From: Salticus scenicus
Taxonomy: Eukaryota > Arthropoda > Arachnida > Araneae > Salticidae
Assembly: GCA_963930645.1 (NCBI GenBank)
Contig: OZ005648.1
Span: forward strand, 274,894,403-274,958,402
Reading direction: 5' to 3'
DNA: 64,000 bases
The translations under genes were made by a program, and so were the position numbers. Below the pieces are notes generated by a model. The model saw only the letters and a list, made by a program, of their open reading frames with translations, was not told where the DNA came from and ran no database searches. Below are positions 46,578-59,001 of the stretch, one piece after another (the stretch's first letter is position 1; every line of letters begins with the position of its first letter).

Positions 46578-49500
46578 TGTTTATAGTATAATTAAAATGA
46601 CGTGCAAATTATATAGTTTAAATATTATAATAAAAATGACGATATGAACTATTATTTAATTGCTTATTAAAATAACTTTATCCTAATTTTTTTAAAATAA
46701 ATTAATGCTACTTTATAAATTCTGACTTTATTTATTTATTTTTAAGGGTATGTCATTGTCAATGACGGGACCATGCCTTCTTGATTTGCAGCATATGGTT
46801 CACACAGACACTCAACGCATTGCAATGATTTATACTGCGAAGTCTACTGGATATCTGTTTGGAGCTATTATAGGTTTATATTAGTTTAAAGTTTTTGTTT
46901 TTAAAGTTATTTGTTTAATTTTTCATAAAAGTTATACTCAAAACTAACAATCAATAAATTCACTCAATCCAGTCTCACTTATCAAATTAGGACTAATCAC
47001 AGATTATACAGGACCCTGGGAAACCCCAAATTTGTGGCTCTTTAGAAATAAAAACATCTTATTTTACATTAAAAAAATATATATAAAATTAGAAAATTAA
47101 AGTTATTAGCTGTAATTAGCATACTGCCTTTCTATAAAAATATTCCCTATTAACACAGAATTACTTTAGAGACTGTAAACAAAATCAAATTTTTTGAGAC
47201 ACCCATTTATCAACATTTCTTTATTAAAAAAAATAATTCATACGAAAGGACATCTAAAAAAAGGGGGGGGGGGTATGTAGAAAATTTGAAGAAAATCGTT
47301 ATAGTCATTTTTGAAATACCGACTTTCACTTCCATTCCTGATTTTTCTCAAAACTTCCCAAACTCATTTGCACACCTAAAACGAACTAGTACATCGAAAA
47401 GACATCTAAAAGGAAGTTAATATTGCGATTTTGAAAAAAATCTGCTGAGTCTTTTCTTAAGATAGCTGCTTCCGAAACCTAAAATTGATCTACCATATCT
47501 GAACGCTCATTAATCTTTCTGCAGTAACCAATTATTACGAGTTAAAAGAGGTATGGAAAAAGAAACTAAAAGGAGGGGGGGGGGGGGGAAGGAGAGAGAT
47601 CTGCAGTATGAAAATTATGAATTTTTCTGTTTTATTGAACCTGAAAACTGCTGAATAGAAATGTTAAGCAGAATAAAATTAACTATTCATTTGCATGTTT
47701 TATATGTGTTCTGTTACAATAAATAATATTTATTTTTTAAAAAACTCCCTCTCCCTCCCATAATAAAATAAAATAAAATAAAATAATAATAATAATAATA
47801 ATAATAATATAAATAATTAAATAATTAAAATAAATAAATATAATTAATTAAATAAATAAAAATGAAATAAAAATAAATAAATAAGCAAATAATAAAAGAC
47901 GTGATCCAGAATTTTGAATGTACTTTTGTAAAGCAAAATAACGCACCATTTTTCCTTTTTAATTTATTTGTTATTTTATGCTCTGCATACTTTTTTATGT
48001 CTTTTCAGGAGGCATTTTACTGGATTTATTTCGATTTAAGCAGGCAGTGCTGATGGTATGCTATTTCGTTGTTACAGCCACTATAATTGGAATACCTTGG
48101 GCCAGGAATGTGGACCTTCTAATGGCCGTCATGTGCATTAATGGATTTTTTCTTGGTGTTTTAGAAACAGGTAAAAATTAAAATTGTGAGCGACTACATT
48201 GTCATAATGCGTTTGTATGTAAATCTACCAAATTAATATTCATAATATTAAAAATCCCCTCCTTCCCACACACACATACAATAAATAAATAAATAAATAA
48301 ATAAAAAATAAATAAATAAATAAAAATAAATAAATAAATAAATAAAAATAAAAATAATAAAGGTTTATTAAAACAAAAAAAAATTTAGAACTGGTATCCA
48401 ATCAATATTTAAACTTGAAAACTTTATCACACGCCATAAAATTAAAGAGTCTTGCCTTTGTCTCCAAGGCAGTAGCACGTATTTTGCACCTGAAGAAGAA
48501 AGGACACGTACTTTCGATACAGGTAGTGCTTTATTTAATTTTATGGTGTTTGAAGAAGTTTTCAAGTTAAAAAAAAAATGTTACCAGAACTCAAACTATT
48601 CGGTTGTTTTAACCGAAAAATTTTGTTGATTAAACACATATTTGCTAAAGTCAATAAAATTATTTTGTTTGTATAAGCAAAGAGCTTTGTTGATTCAACA
48701 CATTACTCGTTCGTCGGTTGTTTATAGAGATATACCTATGAGCTTATCAAACTATTCATGGGCAATTACTCTTTTTTTCAACAACATTATTTTGGTTTAT
48801 CGAATGATTTGGTTAACTAAACAAAATTAATGTTAAAATAAAAAAAATAAAAAATAATTTTTTTAAAAAACAAAACTTTTTTTTTCTTTCTCAAACTCAA
48901 AACTTGTAAAACCATCGAAAACTGGGGGTAGAAAAATTTCGCGAATCCAATATTTTCTACTTATGTATATAGAAGGAAATTCAAAATACTGCGGGGAAAT
49001 CAGAGGTAAACAAATGAAATGAAATTGTAACAAATACGTTATATTAACACAAAAGTACCTGGAAATATAGTGTCCAATGCTACGCAAATGATAATAATAA
49101 TAATAATAAGTTAACAGTAGTAGTTAATAAAAGATAACAAAAGAAATTTCTAAAGAAATAAACCTCCACTGATTGGATAGTACTTGCTGTCTTTGAAGGT
49201 ATACGTAAGATGTTTGCATTGAAATTTGATGTTTTGTTACAGTAACTGTGACTTCATCTTTATAAGTGTTTCAAGAGTCGATTAAAAGTTATTAAAAAGG
49301 ATTTAATCATTTGGAATGTTAGGGAAATAAACTATTTCATACAAAGTAAAACATTTATTAAACATTTCATAAATATGAAGTAAATATTTTCACAGTAATA
49401 TTTTGCATAGTTACTCATCGTATAGCTAAATTTATAATTTGGTTAACTTTCTTCTTGGATATTCCGACTTGGACATTTGCATAAAAAAATAAATCAGAAC

Positions 49501-49671
49501 TAAAACAATTTCAAAAAATTTAAGAAACATAAGCCCTGAAGAAAATGGTCTTTCATAAAAAATAATTAATACGTAACTTCTAGCAGAAGACAAAATTACA
49601 TTAAAATGAAGTCCAGTAATATTTCCCGGTAGCCAGAAAAACAACTATCCGTTTTATTCCGAACATTAAAA

Positions 49672-49711
<40 letters not shown>

Positions 49712-51770
49712 AGAAATTGAAATTAAAAGAAAAATAGAAAATTTCCATTCAATTTTTGAAAGCATGTTTATTTTTACCTATCGCTATCGTTTAGTTTTCT
49801 TACCTAAAAAGTTGAATTTTTGTCTTAATGTAACATTTTTTTTTTCAAAATTCACCATCAGAGTGTAGTAAATGTCGACATTCACAGTTATAAGTTAGAA
49901 ATAGTGATATTTGACTAATATTTCAAACATGTAACGAGTGACTTCGTAAAGTTTGCCATTCACCGAAGAATATCCATATTTACCGTATACAAGTATTTCA
50001 ACATAAAATATGCATGCATATTTATTTGAATTAACATTTGTAGAAACATTACATTTTATCTTGAAAATTATAATCTGAAAAATATATTGAAAAATTCCAG
50101 ACTTGATTTCTATAGCAAAGGACAATAGAAAGTTTCTGACACTTTATTCCCCCCGCGCTTAAAAGAGAGAAAAGCGACTGATTTTGTTTAAGCTGGAAGC
50201 GTGTCAGATTTAAATAAATAACTTTGGCATCTAAAGGTAATTATTATAATAATTTTATTTACTACAATCTGTTTTTCTGAGTGATACCCTCACAAGTGGC
50301 CAAGCTCAAACGTGGTAGTAGACAAAAAGTGCCGGGTTCAAAGGTCGCGCTCCTCTTTTTACGAGAAGGTAATCTGTAATAGCTTTTGAAATTTACCTTC
50401 AATATTATTTAAAACATTTTGTTTAGCAGATTAATATACGTATTTTTATATAATTTTGAAATTAATTTAAACATATTTTTTTACTGGAGAGAATTTAAAG
50501 TTAATAAATTATATCTTTATACATTTGTGGGCATGTTTTCTACATTTTTTAAACGGAGTTTATAAGCAATTAATTTATATGCAGTAAAATTTGAGAGTGA
50601 CTGTCAAGATACTTTTTATTTTACATTATTAAAAATAAATAAATAAATAAATAAATAACGATAAAGAATATTTTTATATCATATTTTTACCACTCCGAGC
50701 TGTAAATTCTAAATCTGTTTTATATTCTTTCAGGTGGAAACGTTGTTTGTTTGAATTTATGGGGAAAAGACAGTAATCCTATCTTTCAAGGAATGCATTT
50801 TACATTCAGCTTTGGCGGTCTCATAGCTCCACTAATGGCGGCTCCATTTCTTGAAAATTTCAAAGAACTAACTCATGACATTGATGGTACTTTGGATAAT
50901 ACAACTTACATTAATCATGAATTAGTTAATTCTACTTCAAATTCTTTCAATGTTTCAAGTAATATTGTCTACACTTCTGAAATTCTACCAAAAATAATCT
51001 ACCCATTTTCAATTGCCGGAATGTTTGGAATATTAAATACCTCTCTTCAATTAATAATATGCATAATATCACCAACGGAAGATGAAAGCACCAAAGATGC
51101 CTCAAAAACAGAAAATGTGGAAAGAAGCTTTATGTTTATGTTCTTCATTGTTACTTTAACTTTTATATTATTTTTTGTTGTTGCTGGAATTGAAATAGGT
51201 TATGGTCAAACTCTAACCATATTTTCAGTAAAAAGTGAACTGCATCTTACAAAAACGCAAGGATCATACGTAACTTCTGCTTTTTGGGCAGCATTTACTG
51301 TAACACGATTATTATGTGTATTTTTATCCATGAAAATCAGTTGCACAAAAATTATCATAGGGGATATATGTTTAGTGGCGGTAGCAGCATTGATATTATT
51401 ATTTCTGATGCCAAATGAATGGGCTTTGTGGTTAGCATCAGTCGTATTTGGTATAGGCATAGCTCCTGCTTACGCCACGCTCGTAGGATGGTTAAACACT
51501 TATATAAACATATCAAATAAGTTCTCCGCAATTTTTACAGTAGGTTGTGCGGCTGGAGAGATGATAGTGCCTTTTGTAATAACTTATTTCATAGATACCA
51601 TTCCAGAAATGTTAGCTTTCGTGACAACAGCAGCGGCAATTCTTATGGCTACTCTTTTTTTCATTATGTATTGTATGCTCCAAAAAGAAAGCATATCAAA
51701 AGAGCCGAAAAATGTACAGTGTTATGTGACTGAAGTGTCTGAAGCAAGGCAGAGTGATGTAGCGAGTTGA
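43324..51770 (+). CDS. Gene B: MFSD4/NaGLT1-like major facilitator transporter (four coding exons, 465 aa)
   Basis: Exons join at 43324-43395, 46747-46873, 48009-48170 and 50734-51770 (1398 nt with stop) to give 465 residues. Phases are 0, 1, 1, as in gene A. About 12 hydrophobic helices align with gene A. MLNEIRKRMK, GPCLLDLQH, GGILLDL (67-73), ETGGNVVCLNLWGK, SNPIFQG, LHLT, GWLN and FSAIF are shared or nearly so. The loop between helices 5 and 6 is longer and different, but keeps three sequons (N176, N186, N193). The C-terminal tail retains CYV. A role as plasma-membrane sugar carrier is inferred from the family; substrate and sodium coupling are not shown by sequence. No broken codon or splice site is seen. 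A mariner relic follows 110 bp after the stop. Confidence 0.88.
44080..44225. other. GC-richer patch, unclassified
   Basis: CCGGCGAGTCCCACACC...GGCTGGAGACGGTGG...GACCTGCCCCGATCTCG is clearly less AT-rich than its surroundings. It could be a SINE head, but no polymerase III boxes are convincing. Confidence 0.35.
44399..46524 (+). mobile_element. Non-autonomous Helitron, second family (rearranged copy)
   Basis: The 3' terminus (46496-46524) has hairpin CTGTCA-TTTT-TGACGG, GGTTATATA, CTAG, then T, matching 33681-33709. The 5' word TCATCTGTCA.GAAC occurs twice (44399 and 45459), so two 5' ends feed one 3' end: a partial internal duplication or two overlapping copies. Includes poly-A, poly-T and (AAAAT)n tracts and a GCGAAGCTTGC patch near 46444. 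No coding. Confidence 0.65.
46747..46873 (+). CDS. Gene B coding exon 2
   Basis: Residues 25-67 (GMSLSMTGPCLLDLQH... GAII). Acceptor TTTAAG; donor GTTTAT is weaker than consensus. 127 nt as in gene A. Confidence 0.86.
46874..48008 (+). other. Gene B intron 2
   Basis: About 1.1 kb. 47190-47640 contains repeat units with G runs whose GAAGAAAATCG.TATAGTC... and ATACCGACTTTC words recur at about 58840-58880. 47765-47885 is AATA-rich simple sequence. Confidence 0.7.
48009..48170 (+). CDS. Gene B coding exon 3
   Basis: Residues 67-121, GGILLDLFRFK to ...GVLETG. Acceptor TTTTCAG, donor GTAAAA, phase 1, 162 nt as in gene A. Confidence 0.88.
48875..48985 (-). mobile_element. Helentron-like family 1 5'-end fragment
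   Basis: CAAAACTTGTAAAACCATCGAAAACT...GAAAAATTTCGCGAATCCAA followed by a decayed hairpin (TTTTCTACTTATGTATATAG) matches the 5' end at 27800-27887. Confidence 0.55.
49678..49708. repeat. (GA)n microsatellite
   Basis: About 15 uninterrupted AG dinucleotides in intron 3 of gene B. Confidence 0.9.
50285..50370 (+). mobile_element. SINE-like tRNA-derived fragment
   Basis: AGTGGCCAAGCTCAAACGTGG resembles an A-box region, and GTGCCGGGTTCAAAGGTCGCG a B-box. It shares GTGCCGGGTTC with the SINE at 20205. No intact tRNA fold. Confidence 0.45.
50734..51770 (+). CDS. Gene B coding exon 4 (terminal)
   Basis: Residues 121-465, helices 5-12 and tail, TGA at 51768-51770. Acceptor TTTCAG. One open frame throughout and colinear with gene A exon 4. 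Confidence 0.92.
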
Positions 51771-51880
51771 AATTAAAACAAATATAATCCTGTGATTGAG
51801 ATTGTTGTGAAATCTTATTTTAGATAAATTAATGTTAAAGTTTTAAGCCTGATGCTGATTTTTTCATTGTCAGGGAAATA

Positions 51881-52745
51881 TTGGATTGGCAATAAATTAA
51901 TTTCTGTTTGCACGAATTGATAGAGAAACTTAGACGCTTAGAATGTCTTGGACTGATTAAGAAGCTTGATATTTGCGGTTCGCAAGAATTAAAAGAAATT
52001 CTCTTAACACTACAAATCGATATTTGTGATATGTATTTAAAAAGTAAAGTAATCGACTCTTTTCTGAAGCGAATTAACTCTGGTGATAAAAAATTGGTCA
52101 TATACAATAACGTACAAAAAAAAAAAAAAAAAAAAAAAAAAACATGATCCAAGCCTGATAAATTAACACAAAACATATCAATATCCAAATGGCATAAAAG
52201 AAAAAGGATTATGCTGTAATTTAATAGGTTTAAAATTGTTTTGTGTATTTTAAACTACTTCCAAGCAATCAAACGTTCAACTCAGACGTTTACTGCCAAC
52301 AACTTATGAAAGTGAAGAAAGCAATTAAAGAGAAAAGCCAAACTTGGCAAACAGCTAAAAGAACATGTTTCATCATGACAATACGACTATTATTTATCAG
52401 TTTTAGCAGTATGCACGAAATTATTGAAACTTCATCGAGAAAAGATGTTGTATCCCGCATTTAACGACGATTTCGCACCATCGAGTTATTATTTATTTCG
52501 AAGTTTACAAAATGTTTTAAATGGTAAAGATTTCAGTAATGCCGATGACCTCAAATCACATTTGGTTGAGTTCTTTACTGATAAAGACCAGGAGTTTTAT
52601 GGGCAGGAAATCATAAGGTTACTGAGAAAAATAGCAAAATGTCACCGAACAGAAAAGAAGATATCTCATTTATTAAAATTCATTTTTCGTATAGGGAAAA
52701 AAAAAAAAAAAAAAAAAAACTGAAATTACTTTCTTGCCAATCCAA
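51881..52745 (+). mobile_element. mariner element relic, internally deleted
   Basis: Inverted ends TTGGATTGGCAATAAATTAA and (inverted) TTGGATTGGCAAGAAAGTAA, with TA before the left end. At 865 bp it is shorter than the usual 1.3 kb; the N-terminal helix-turn-helix region is missing. Related to the mellifera-type mariners by TIR and transposase words. It begins 110 bp after the gene B stop and probably lies in or next to the 3' UTR. Confidence 0.85.
51908..52700 (+). pseudogene. mariner transposase pseudogene
   Basis: Recognisable pieces in shifting frames: EKLRRLECLGLIKKLDICGS, GDKKLVIYNNV (first catalytic Asp region), FKLLPSNQTFNSDVYCQQL, FHHDNT (second Asp), then DDFAPSSYYLFRSLQNVLNG (third Asp region) and DDLKSHLVEFFTDKDQEFY. 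Poly-A expansions at 52118-52142 and 52697-52720, frameshifts and stops disable it. Confidence 0.85.
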
Positions 52746-53074
52746 CAATTACATCCATAACAACCTGAATGTTTTTTAGAATTTAATACAATATTGAAAT
52801 GAGATAATATTTCTATGAAAATAAGTATATATGCTTTGCAAACTTTGTAAAATACGACATTGTTTTTTAAAATTGTTATTTACTTAAAATATCATTTACT
52901 AAAATATCTCACTTTTGGGATATATCTCAAAGAGTCATTTTTCAAATATAAAATGAACTTGGCAGTGATCAACGTAGATTTCAGTTGTGCATTTTATTAT
53001 GTCTTTTATTCCTTATTCTGTTTAATGAAAAGCACAAAATCACACAAAATTAAATTCGTCTGTAATTACTTGAA

Positions 53075-53105
<31 letters not shown>

Positions 53106-53249
53106 CGTTTTTAAGGTATAGAATTTTGTTTATATTATACTAATAACAACTAAAAGTAGTTCAATATTATACTTCCGATTTCATTTAGTCAGTAAAGGAT
53201 TTTAAATGGATTCTATAGCGTGTATCATAATTATTAATATTAAATTAAA
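52746..53249. other. AT-rich intergenic sequence
   Basis: (AAT)n at about 53075-53102. No gene. Confidence 0.65.
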
Positions 53250-53314
53250 CTAGTATGTTGTAGCCACCACAAGACTTTCTTCTATATTTACCTATACATA
53301 TTCAATCAGTAACA

Positions 53315-53346
<32 letters not shown>

Positions 53347-55067
53347 GTACGATTTTTTTTTTCTAAGTTTCTTTCTTTTTTTTTTTTTTTTTTTGTTAAA
53401 AGTGAAAAAAATCGATAACTTTGTTTTAAATTATCACAGATTTATAGTTCAACCATTCGTTTTAAAGGTATTGACGAGACCTTTCGAAAGATACCCATCT
53501 TGAAAATTTATCCCCCCCGGGGGGGTACTTCCCCCCCAGGGGGGGAAGCGATGCCCCCCCATGCAGAAAATTTTTTTCCTAGTTACATACTACTATTATC
53601 AATAATTCATATTAATTTTACAATCACAAGTTTAAAACAACTCTAATTATGCACATTTATACGAATTTTTGTCCTATGCTGCCATGTTAAAAATTTAGAT
53701 AAAATGCTATCACAGCGCCACCTGTTGAGCTATTGATCCCCAAACATAATCAGCACCAGTTTATGTCGGGGACCAACTAAATACCAAGTTTGGTTAAATT
53801 TCGTTAAAAAAAAAAAAAAAAAATTGCGATATTTTTCTGTTTTTTTTTTGTTAAAAGTAAACAAAATCGATAACTTTGGTTTAAATTATCACAGATTTAT
53901 CGTTCAACCATTCGTTTTAAAGGTATTGACGAGATCTTTCGAAAGATACCCATCTTGAAATTTTGCCCCCCCGGGTGGGAACTTCCCCCCCGGTGGGGGG
54001 GCAACCGATGCCCCCACATGCACAAAAATTTTTTCCTAGTTAACTACTACTATTATCAACCTGATCTTTCGAAAGATACCCAATGTGAAAATTTACCCCC
54101 CCTGGGGGGGTATTTTTCCCCTAGGGGGGGGGAAGCGATGCCCCCCCATGCAGAAAATTTTTTTCCTAGTTACATACTACTATTATCAATAATTCATATT
54201 AATTTTACAATCACAAGTTTAAAACAACTCTAATTATGCACATTTATACGAATTTTTGTCCTATGCTGCCATGTTAAAAATTTAGATAAAATGCTATCAC
54301 AGCGCCACCTGTTGAGCTATTGATCCCCAAACATAATCAGCACCAGTTTATGTCGGGGACCAACTAAATACCAAGTTTGGTTAAATTTCGTTAAAAAAAA
54401 AAAAAAAAATTGCGATATTTTTCTAAGTTTTTTTTTGTTAAAAGTAAAAAAAATCGATAACTTTGGTTTAAATTATCACAGATTTATCGTTCAACCATTC
54501 CTTTTAAAGGTATTGACGAGATCTTTCGAAAGATACCCATCTTGAAATTTTGCCCCCCCGGGTAGGAATGATATTTTAAAAGTAATCTGATACATTTGTA
54601 ATGAAAGTACCCCTGAAAATGGACATTTATGCGAAAATTTGCCTATTTTGCCATGTTAAGAAATTCGTAAATTTTAAATAACTCATGTAGTATTCAAAGT
54701 TGAATTTTCGTAGTTAATATTTATGTCAACATCATATCTGATATTTTAAAACCAGTATGACATCGTTATAGTAAAAAATTCGTTTTAAGGGAAGGTTAGG
54801 CGAAATTTTCCACATTCTCCCATGTTAAAAAAATTCGTAAATGCCGAATACCTTGCGAAGTTTTTAAATTAGAATATTGAAGATCAGCAGGGTTCTTATT
54901 TGTGTCATAAGAATACTGGTGAGATTACAGTGTTATAAAGATATATTGTGTACTCAAATTAATAAAATAAAACACTAACACACTAACACACTAACAAACT
55001 AACAAACACCCTACAGATGGACAACATACCGATTTTGTTATTTTAAGATTGCTTACACCTCAAAACA

Positions 55068-55101
<34 letters not shown>

Positions 55102-55140
55102 GGGAAAATTTTCAGATTTATCTAAATTCTCCTTTCCGAG
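53250..55140 (-). mobile_element. Helentron-like family 1 element with internal duplication
   Basis: Minus-strand 3' end: CTAG (53253-53250), hairpin around GTGGCTAC, AGAAGAAAGTC. The interior has two nearly identical blocks offset by about 587 bp (53561 versus 54148). Two more diverged units (about 54560-54900) and an ACACTA microsatellite (54970-55010) lead to the ACCTCAAAACATGTAAAAA block near the 5' end, whose hairpin is decayed. Poly-A tracts are frequent. No protein. Confidence 0.7.
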
Positions 55141-55599
55141 AGTATGATGAGGAACTAAATAATATATGGAAATGACAAATTACTCTAATTTGCTGCCTAT
55201 AAACCGCAAGTTAAAATTTTCTCAATGAAGAAATTCATATGATCCACTGGAACTTCAGCTTTGCAAAGGACTAATATCTCATGGAATATAAACAAGAACG
55301 AAAAATCATGTGGTACGTATTGATTACTGTTGTTAACACTTTCCAACTATACGCAATTGTTGCATGGTATAACTTTCAATTTTCTTTGCATACGTTATCA
55401 CACAACGGAGAGACAGTAGTTCTAAAAGGCATACAGATAGACTAATTGAACTCATAATCATTCTTAAACATTGTTAGAAAGTGTTAAAAATGCTTACCAC
55501 TAAAGAAAACGTAGCCGTTAGATTCTAATTGAAGCCCTTAATGTATCTGAATATTTTTGTGTAACCCTGTAAATCTGGAAGTTTACCATATCAAATTGT

Positions 55600-56790
55600 A
55601 TACAAACATTATTTTAGAATATTAACAATAAATGTATATTTCTTTATGATTTTTTCACTATAAAGTTTTTTAAATGTGATTTATAAAAATGTCTGTCCTA
55701 AAACACAAGGCATTGTCATTTTTTACACAAACCAGTTGTAAAGAATCTATTAATGTCATTTTAAATAGGGGACATTCCATAGTGAACGTGAATAACACAT
55801 ATCATTTTTTTAAAATGCTGAAAATATTTACTGAATTTGAGGATGGGCAGATGAACAGACAGACAGATGGACAGTCGAATAAATTGAAATCATATTTACT
55901 CTTAAAAATTGTAAAAGCGCTTAATGTAGACGAAAATGGAATTCCAGCAAATTTCCAAAAATAGTACTTTATGTAACTGAATATTTTTGTGGGGGACCTG
56001 CAAATCTAATGCTAATTATTACTACCTTCCATAGAAAGCATTCTTATGTGCATATGAATAACTCATTTCAATTTCATTAAGATTTGTGTAACATAATGTT
56101 ACTAAAATTTGTTTTATAGAAATACCTCTCGTAGAACGCAGTGCTTTAGAATACTTTCGGGTGTCCCTGTACACAAACCAGTGGTGCTATTTAATCCATT
56201 TTCTATAGAAAATATACGATAGTGAACTTGAATAACAAGTTTCAATTTCATTAAAATTTGTGTAAAATCAAGTTATTTAAACCCTTTCAGCGGTCGCTAT
56301 TTTTCGGTATATTTGTTTAATGATTCATAAAATTAATACTATGGACAGTACAAATATGAGAATTTAATATTATATACTACACATATTTATTAATCTTATT
56401 TTCTCGATAAAAGCAACAGATATTTAAAAATTTAGCCACAGCAGCCTTTTATTTTGACTATGCATGACATAAAAAAACGGGCTTAACTCTTAAAGGGTTA
56501 AAATATAGTTTATAGAAATACCTCTCATAAAGCACAATATTTTGGAATACTTTCGGGTGTCCCTATAAACAAACCATAGTAGAGTTATTCACTCCATTTT
56601 CAAAAGGGGACATCTGATAGTAAACTTGAGTAACATATATCAGTTTTATGAAATTCCATGAATATTTACGGGAGTTAGAGTGCGGACAGACAGACGGACG
56701 GACAGACAGAGGGACAGATAGACAGACAGACGGACAGACAGATAAACCGAAGTCATTAACACTTTTCAACATTCTTGAATTCGAAAGTAT
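55600..56790. repeat. Tandem-repeat element, copy 2 (copy 1 at 13660-14740)
   Basis: Block order matches copy 1: GAATATTAACAATAAAT, AAAATGTCTGTCC, ATACTTTCGGGTGTCCCTGT units and ACAGACAGACGG microsatellites at about 55855-55875 and 56685-56742. A foreign segment at about 56280-56500 (CCCTTTCAGCGGTCGC to AACTCTTAAAGGGTTAAA, inverted ends) interrupts one unit. No protein. Confidence 0.65.
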
Positions 56791-56967
56791 CAAAAACGAT
56801 CTAGTGTAAAATAATAATAATAAAATAAATTTTAATAATTTCTCTTTAATAATAATAATACCTTTTACAATTGTTATGCAAATTAAAATGAGATAATCAG
56901 GGAAAACAAAGTAATACGTATACCTGGGAAGTAAAATTGCTTCAAAATGTTATAATAGTATTTACTT

Positions 56968-57325
56968 CAATGTCGCCAAATTTAGGGACTTTGTTATTCA
57001 ATAATCACAGATAATATTGAGAAGTGATATTTGATAATACATAATAGACGATTAATCTTCGAAGTAATGAGGCAGTCGTTACTATTAAAATTTAGTGGTA
57101 GATATTGAATAAAAAAGTCCTTAAACTTGGAAATACTGGTTTATTTAATGAGTGTTGCCAATTTAGAGACTTTTTTATTCAATAGTCACCAATAATTTTT
57201 AGGAGTGATATTTGTTATACATAACAGAGGATTAATTTTCAAAGTTACAAGGAAACCGTTACAGTTAAAATTTTCTGGTGGATATTGAATAACAAAGTTC
57301 CTAAATTAAGTAATACTGACTTTGA
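56968..57325. mobile_element. Two tandem MITE copies
   Basis: Copy 1 (about 56968-57138) and copy 2 (about 57151-57325) each have inverted ends of the form TGTTGCCAA.TTAG.GACTTT.TTATTCAATA. A third copy is at 17371-17540. Non-coding. Confidence 0.6.
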
Positions 57326-57329
57326 TGTA

Positions 57330-57351
57330 ATGTTATAAAAACTAATAGATA

Positions 57352-57386
<35 letters not shown>

Positions 57387-57477
57387 CATATATATATACA
57401 AATATTTAGATATCTAGAAGAATTTGAAGTGTATTACTTATAATGTTCTTAAAATATTTAACTTTTTTTAAAGATCA

Positions 57478-57513
<36 letters not shown>

Positions 57514-57746
57514 ACTAGAATACTAGAATTTATCAAAGAATTTATACTTGAAAAAAGGAAGCTGGCAGAACGCTGTGCTATTGGATAACAATATCTATTG
57601 GTGTCGTTTAAAATTTAACTGTTTTCTGCTACTATTTAAAATATGGCTTTATAAATGATTTGTAATTTGAAAGAAGCTTTGCTCAATGTATGTATGGTTT
57701 TCATATCAAGTCATAGCAGTATTTTGTACAAAAAATATAGTGTACA

Positions 57747-57779
<33 letters not shown>

Positions 57780-58495
57780 CGCACATACAATGTTACAATA
57801 AATAAACAAATAAAATAATAATAAATAGACCAGGAAAAGATTTTTTTTTCTTTTATGAATATGGAATTACAGTTACCTGTACAAGTAAGAATACTTTTCC
57901 ATGCCTGTATTGGAATAGCGCATGAAAAAAGTTTATATATGTCAGGAAAGTTTTTCTCATAAATTCCTAAACTAATCTTTATGAATAGAATACTTTTCAA
58001 TTGATAAAATAAACTTTTTCCGGTGCATAAAGAAAAGTTTCTTAAGAGAGAAAAACCTAAATATTTTTTTAAAAAGAAAAAAAACTTATCTTAGGCAATG
58101 TATAACTTCCTTTCAGGTAAATAAATCTTTTTTCTTTTATGTACAACGAAGATATTTAAAGTAAACATTTTAAAAAGAAAACACTTTCCTAAATAGAAGA
58201 AATTTTTTCTTATTTTTTATGGAAATGTTTCTTTATGGTAAAAAATTAAAAAACTTCGTCAGCAAACACCGTACACAAATTTAAAAAAACCAGTTGTTTC
58301 TGCCGAAAAAGTATCACTAATTCTACCATTTCAACACAAAACAAATGTTGCGAGAATTTTTTGGAATTTATGACGATTGCTTATAAAGTTTTTATTTTTT
58401 ATTTTTTCATTTTTTACCTCTTAACAATGGTTCTTCAGTTCATTTACAACTATTTCTGTATAGATTCAGAATCTCTCTCTCTTTTATAATATGAT
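57330..58495. other. AT-rich intergenic sequence
   Basis: (CA)n-(TA)n at about 57354-57385, poly-A at 57480-57510 and (AAT)n at about 57749-57778. No gene recognised. Confidence 0.7.
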
Positions 58496-59001
58496 GTAAA
58501 AGGGGGGGGGGGGGATGGGGTTGTGATGCGTAGTGTGCACACGGTTTCCATTATCCCCTACTACACATATTAGAAACTGTTTTTAGAGTCAATGTGATAG
58601 TGACATAAAATAGACCTAAAAAATCAGACGCCTACTATTTTTCAGTAGTAATCAACTGATGTATATACCGTAAAGAGAGTTTATATAGCGAGTTTAAAGA
58701 CAAATCGATAGAGGCTTTTTTCAAACATATATTTCCGAGATCTAAAACTGACCTATCTAATCGGGACATCTACGAACTCTCGTGTGGTATCCAAGTAATA
58801 TATCTGCAAGAACACCTGGAAAAAGGTTTACGTAGCAAATTTGAAGAAAATCGTGTGAATCGTTTTTGAGGTACCGACTTTCGGTTTTACTTCCTATTTT
58901 CGCCAAAATTTGTCAAATATGTAAATATAACAAATCTCGATTTCGAAAATTTGACTCTAAAACAATACTTCCTCTACCGTATATACGGGTAAGAGAAAGT
59001 A
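58496..59001 (-). mobile_element. Helentron-like family 2-type 5' fragment
   Basis: The hairpin ACTTCCTCTACCGTATATAC...GGGTAAGAGAAAGT lies at 58967-59000, preceded by the AATATAACAAATCTCGATTTCGAAAATTTGA block. Upstream units resemble 47190-47640. The 3' terminus is not visible. Confidence 0.6.

Larger units (their letters stand above)
43396..46746 (+). other. Gene B intron 1
   Basis: 3.35 kb, against 0.49 kb in gene A; the extra length is Helitron-family sequence (44399-46524), (TA)n tracts and repeats of TATTTATGT words (about 43910-44060). Confidence 0.75.
48171..50733 (+). other. Gene B intron 3
   Basis: About 2.56 kb. Contains (AAAT)n (48280-48360), a Helentron-like 5' fragment (48875-48985), (GA)n (49678-49708) and a SINE-like fragment (50285-50370). 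No gene. Confidence 0.75.

Noticed and set aside
53955..54233. 92-residue ORF with GGYFSPRGGEAMPPH
   Set aside because: It arises from the C/G-run segment of the duplicated Helentron-like unit; equivalent copies are frame-shifted.
57701..58000. 99-residue minus-strand ORF
   Set aside because: Contains a Leu run from (AAT)n, no domain or splice support.
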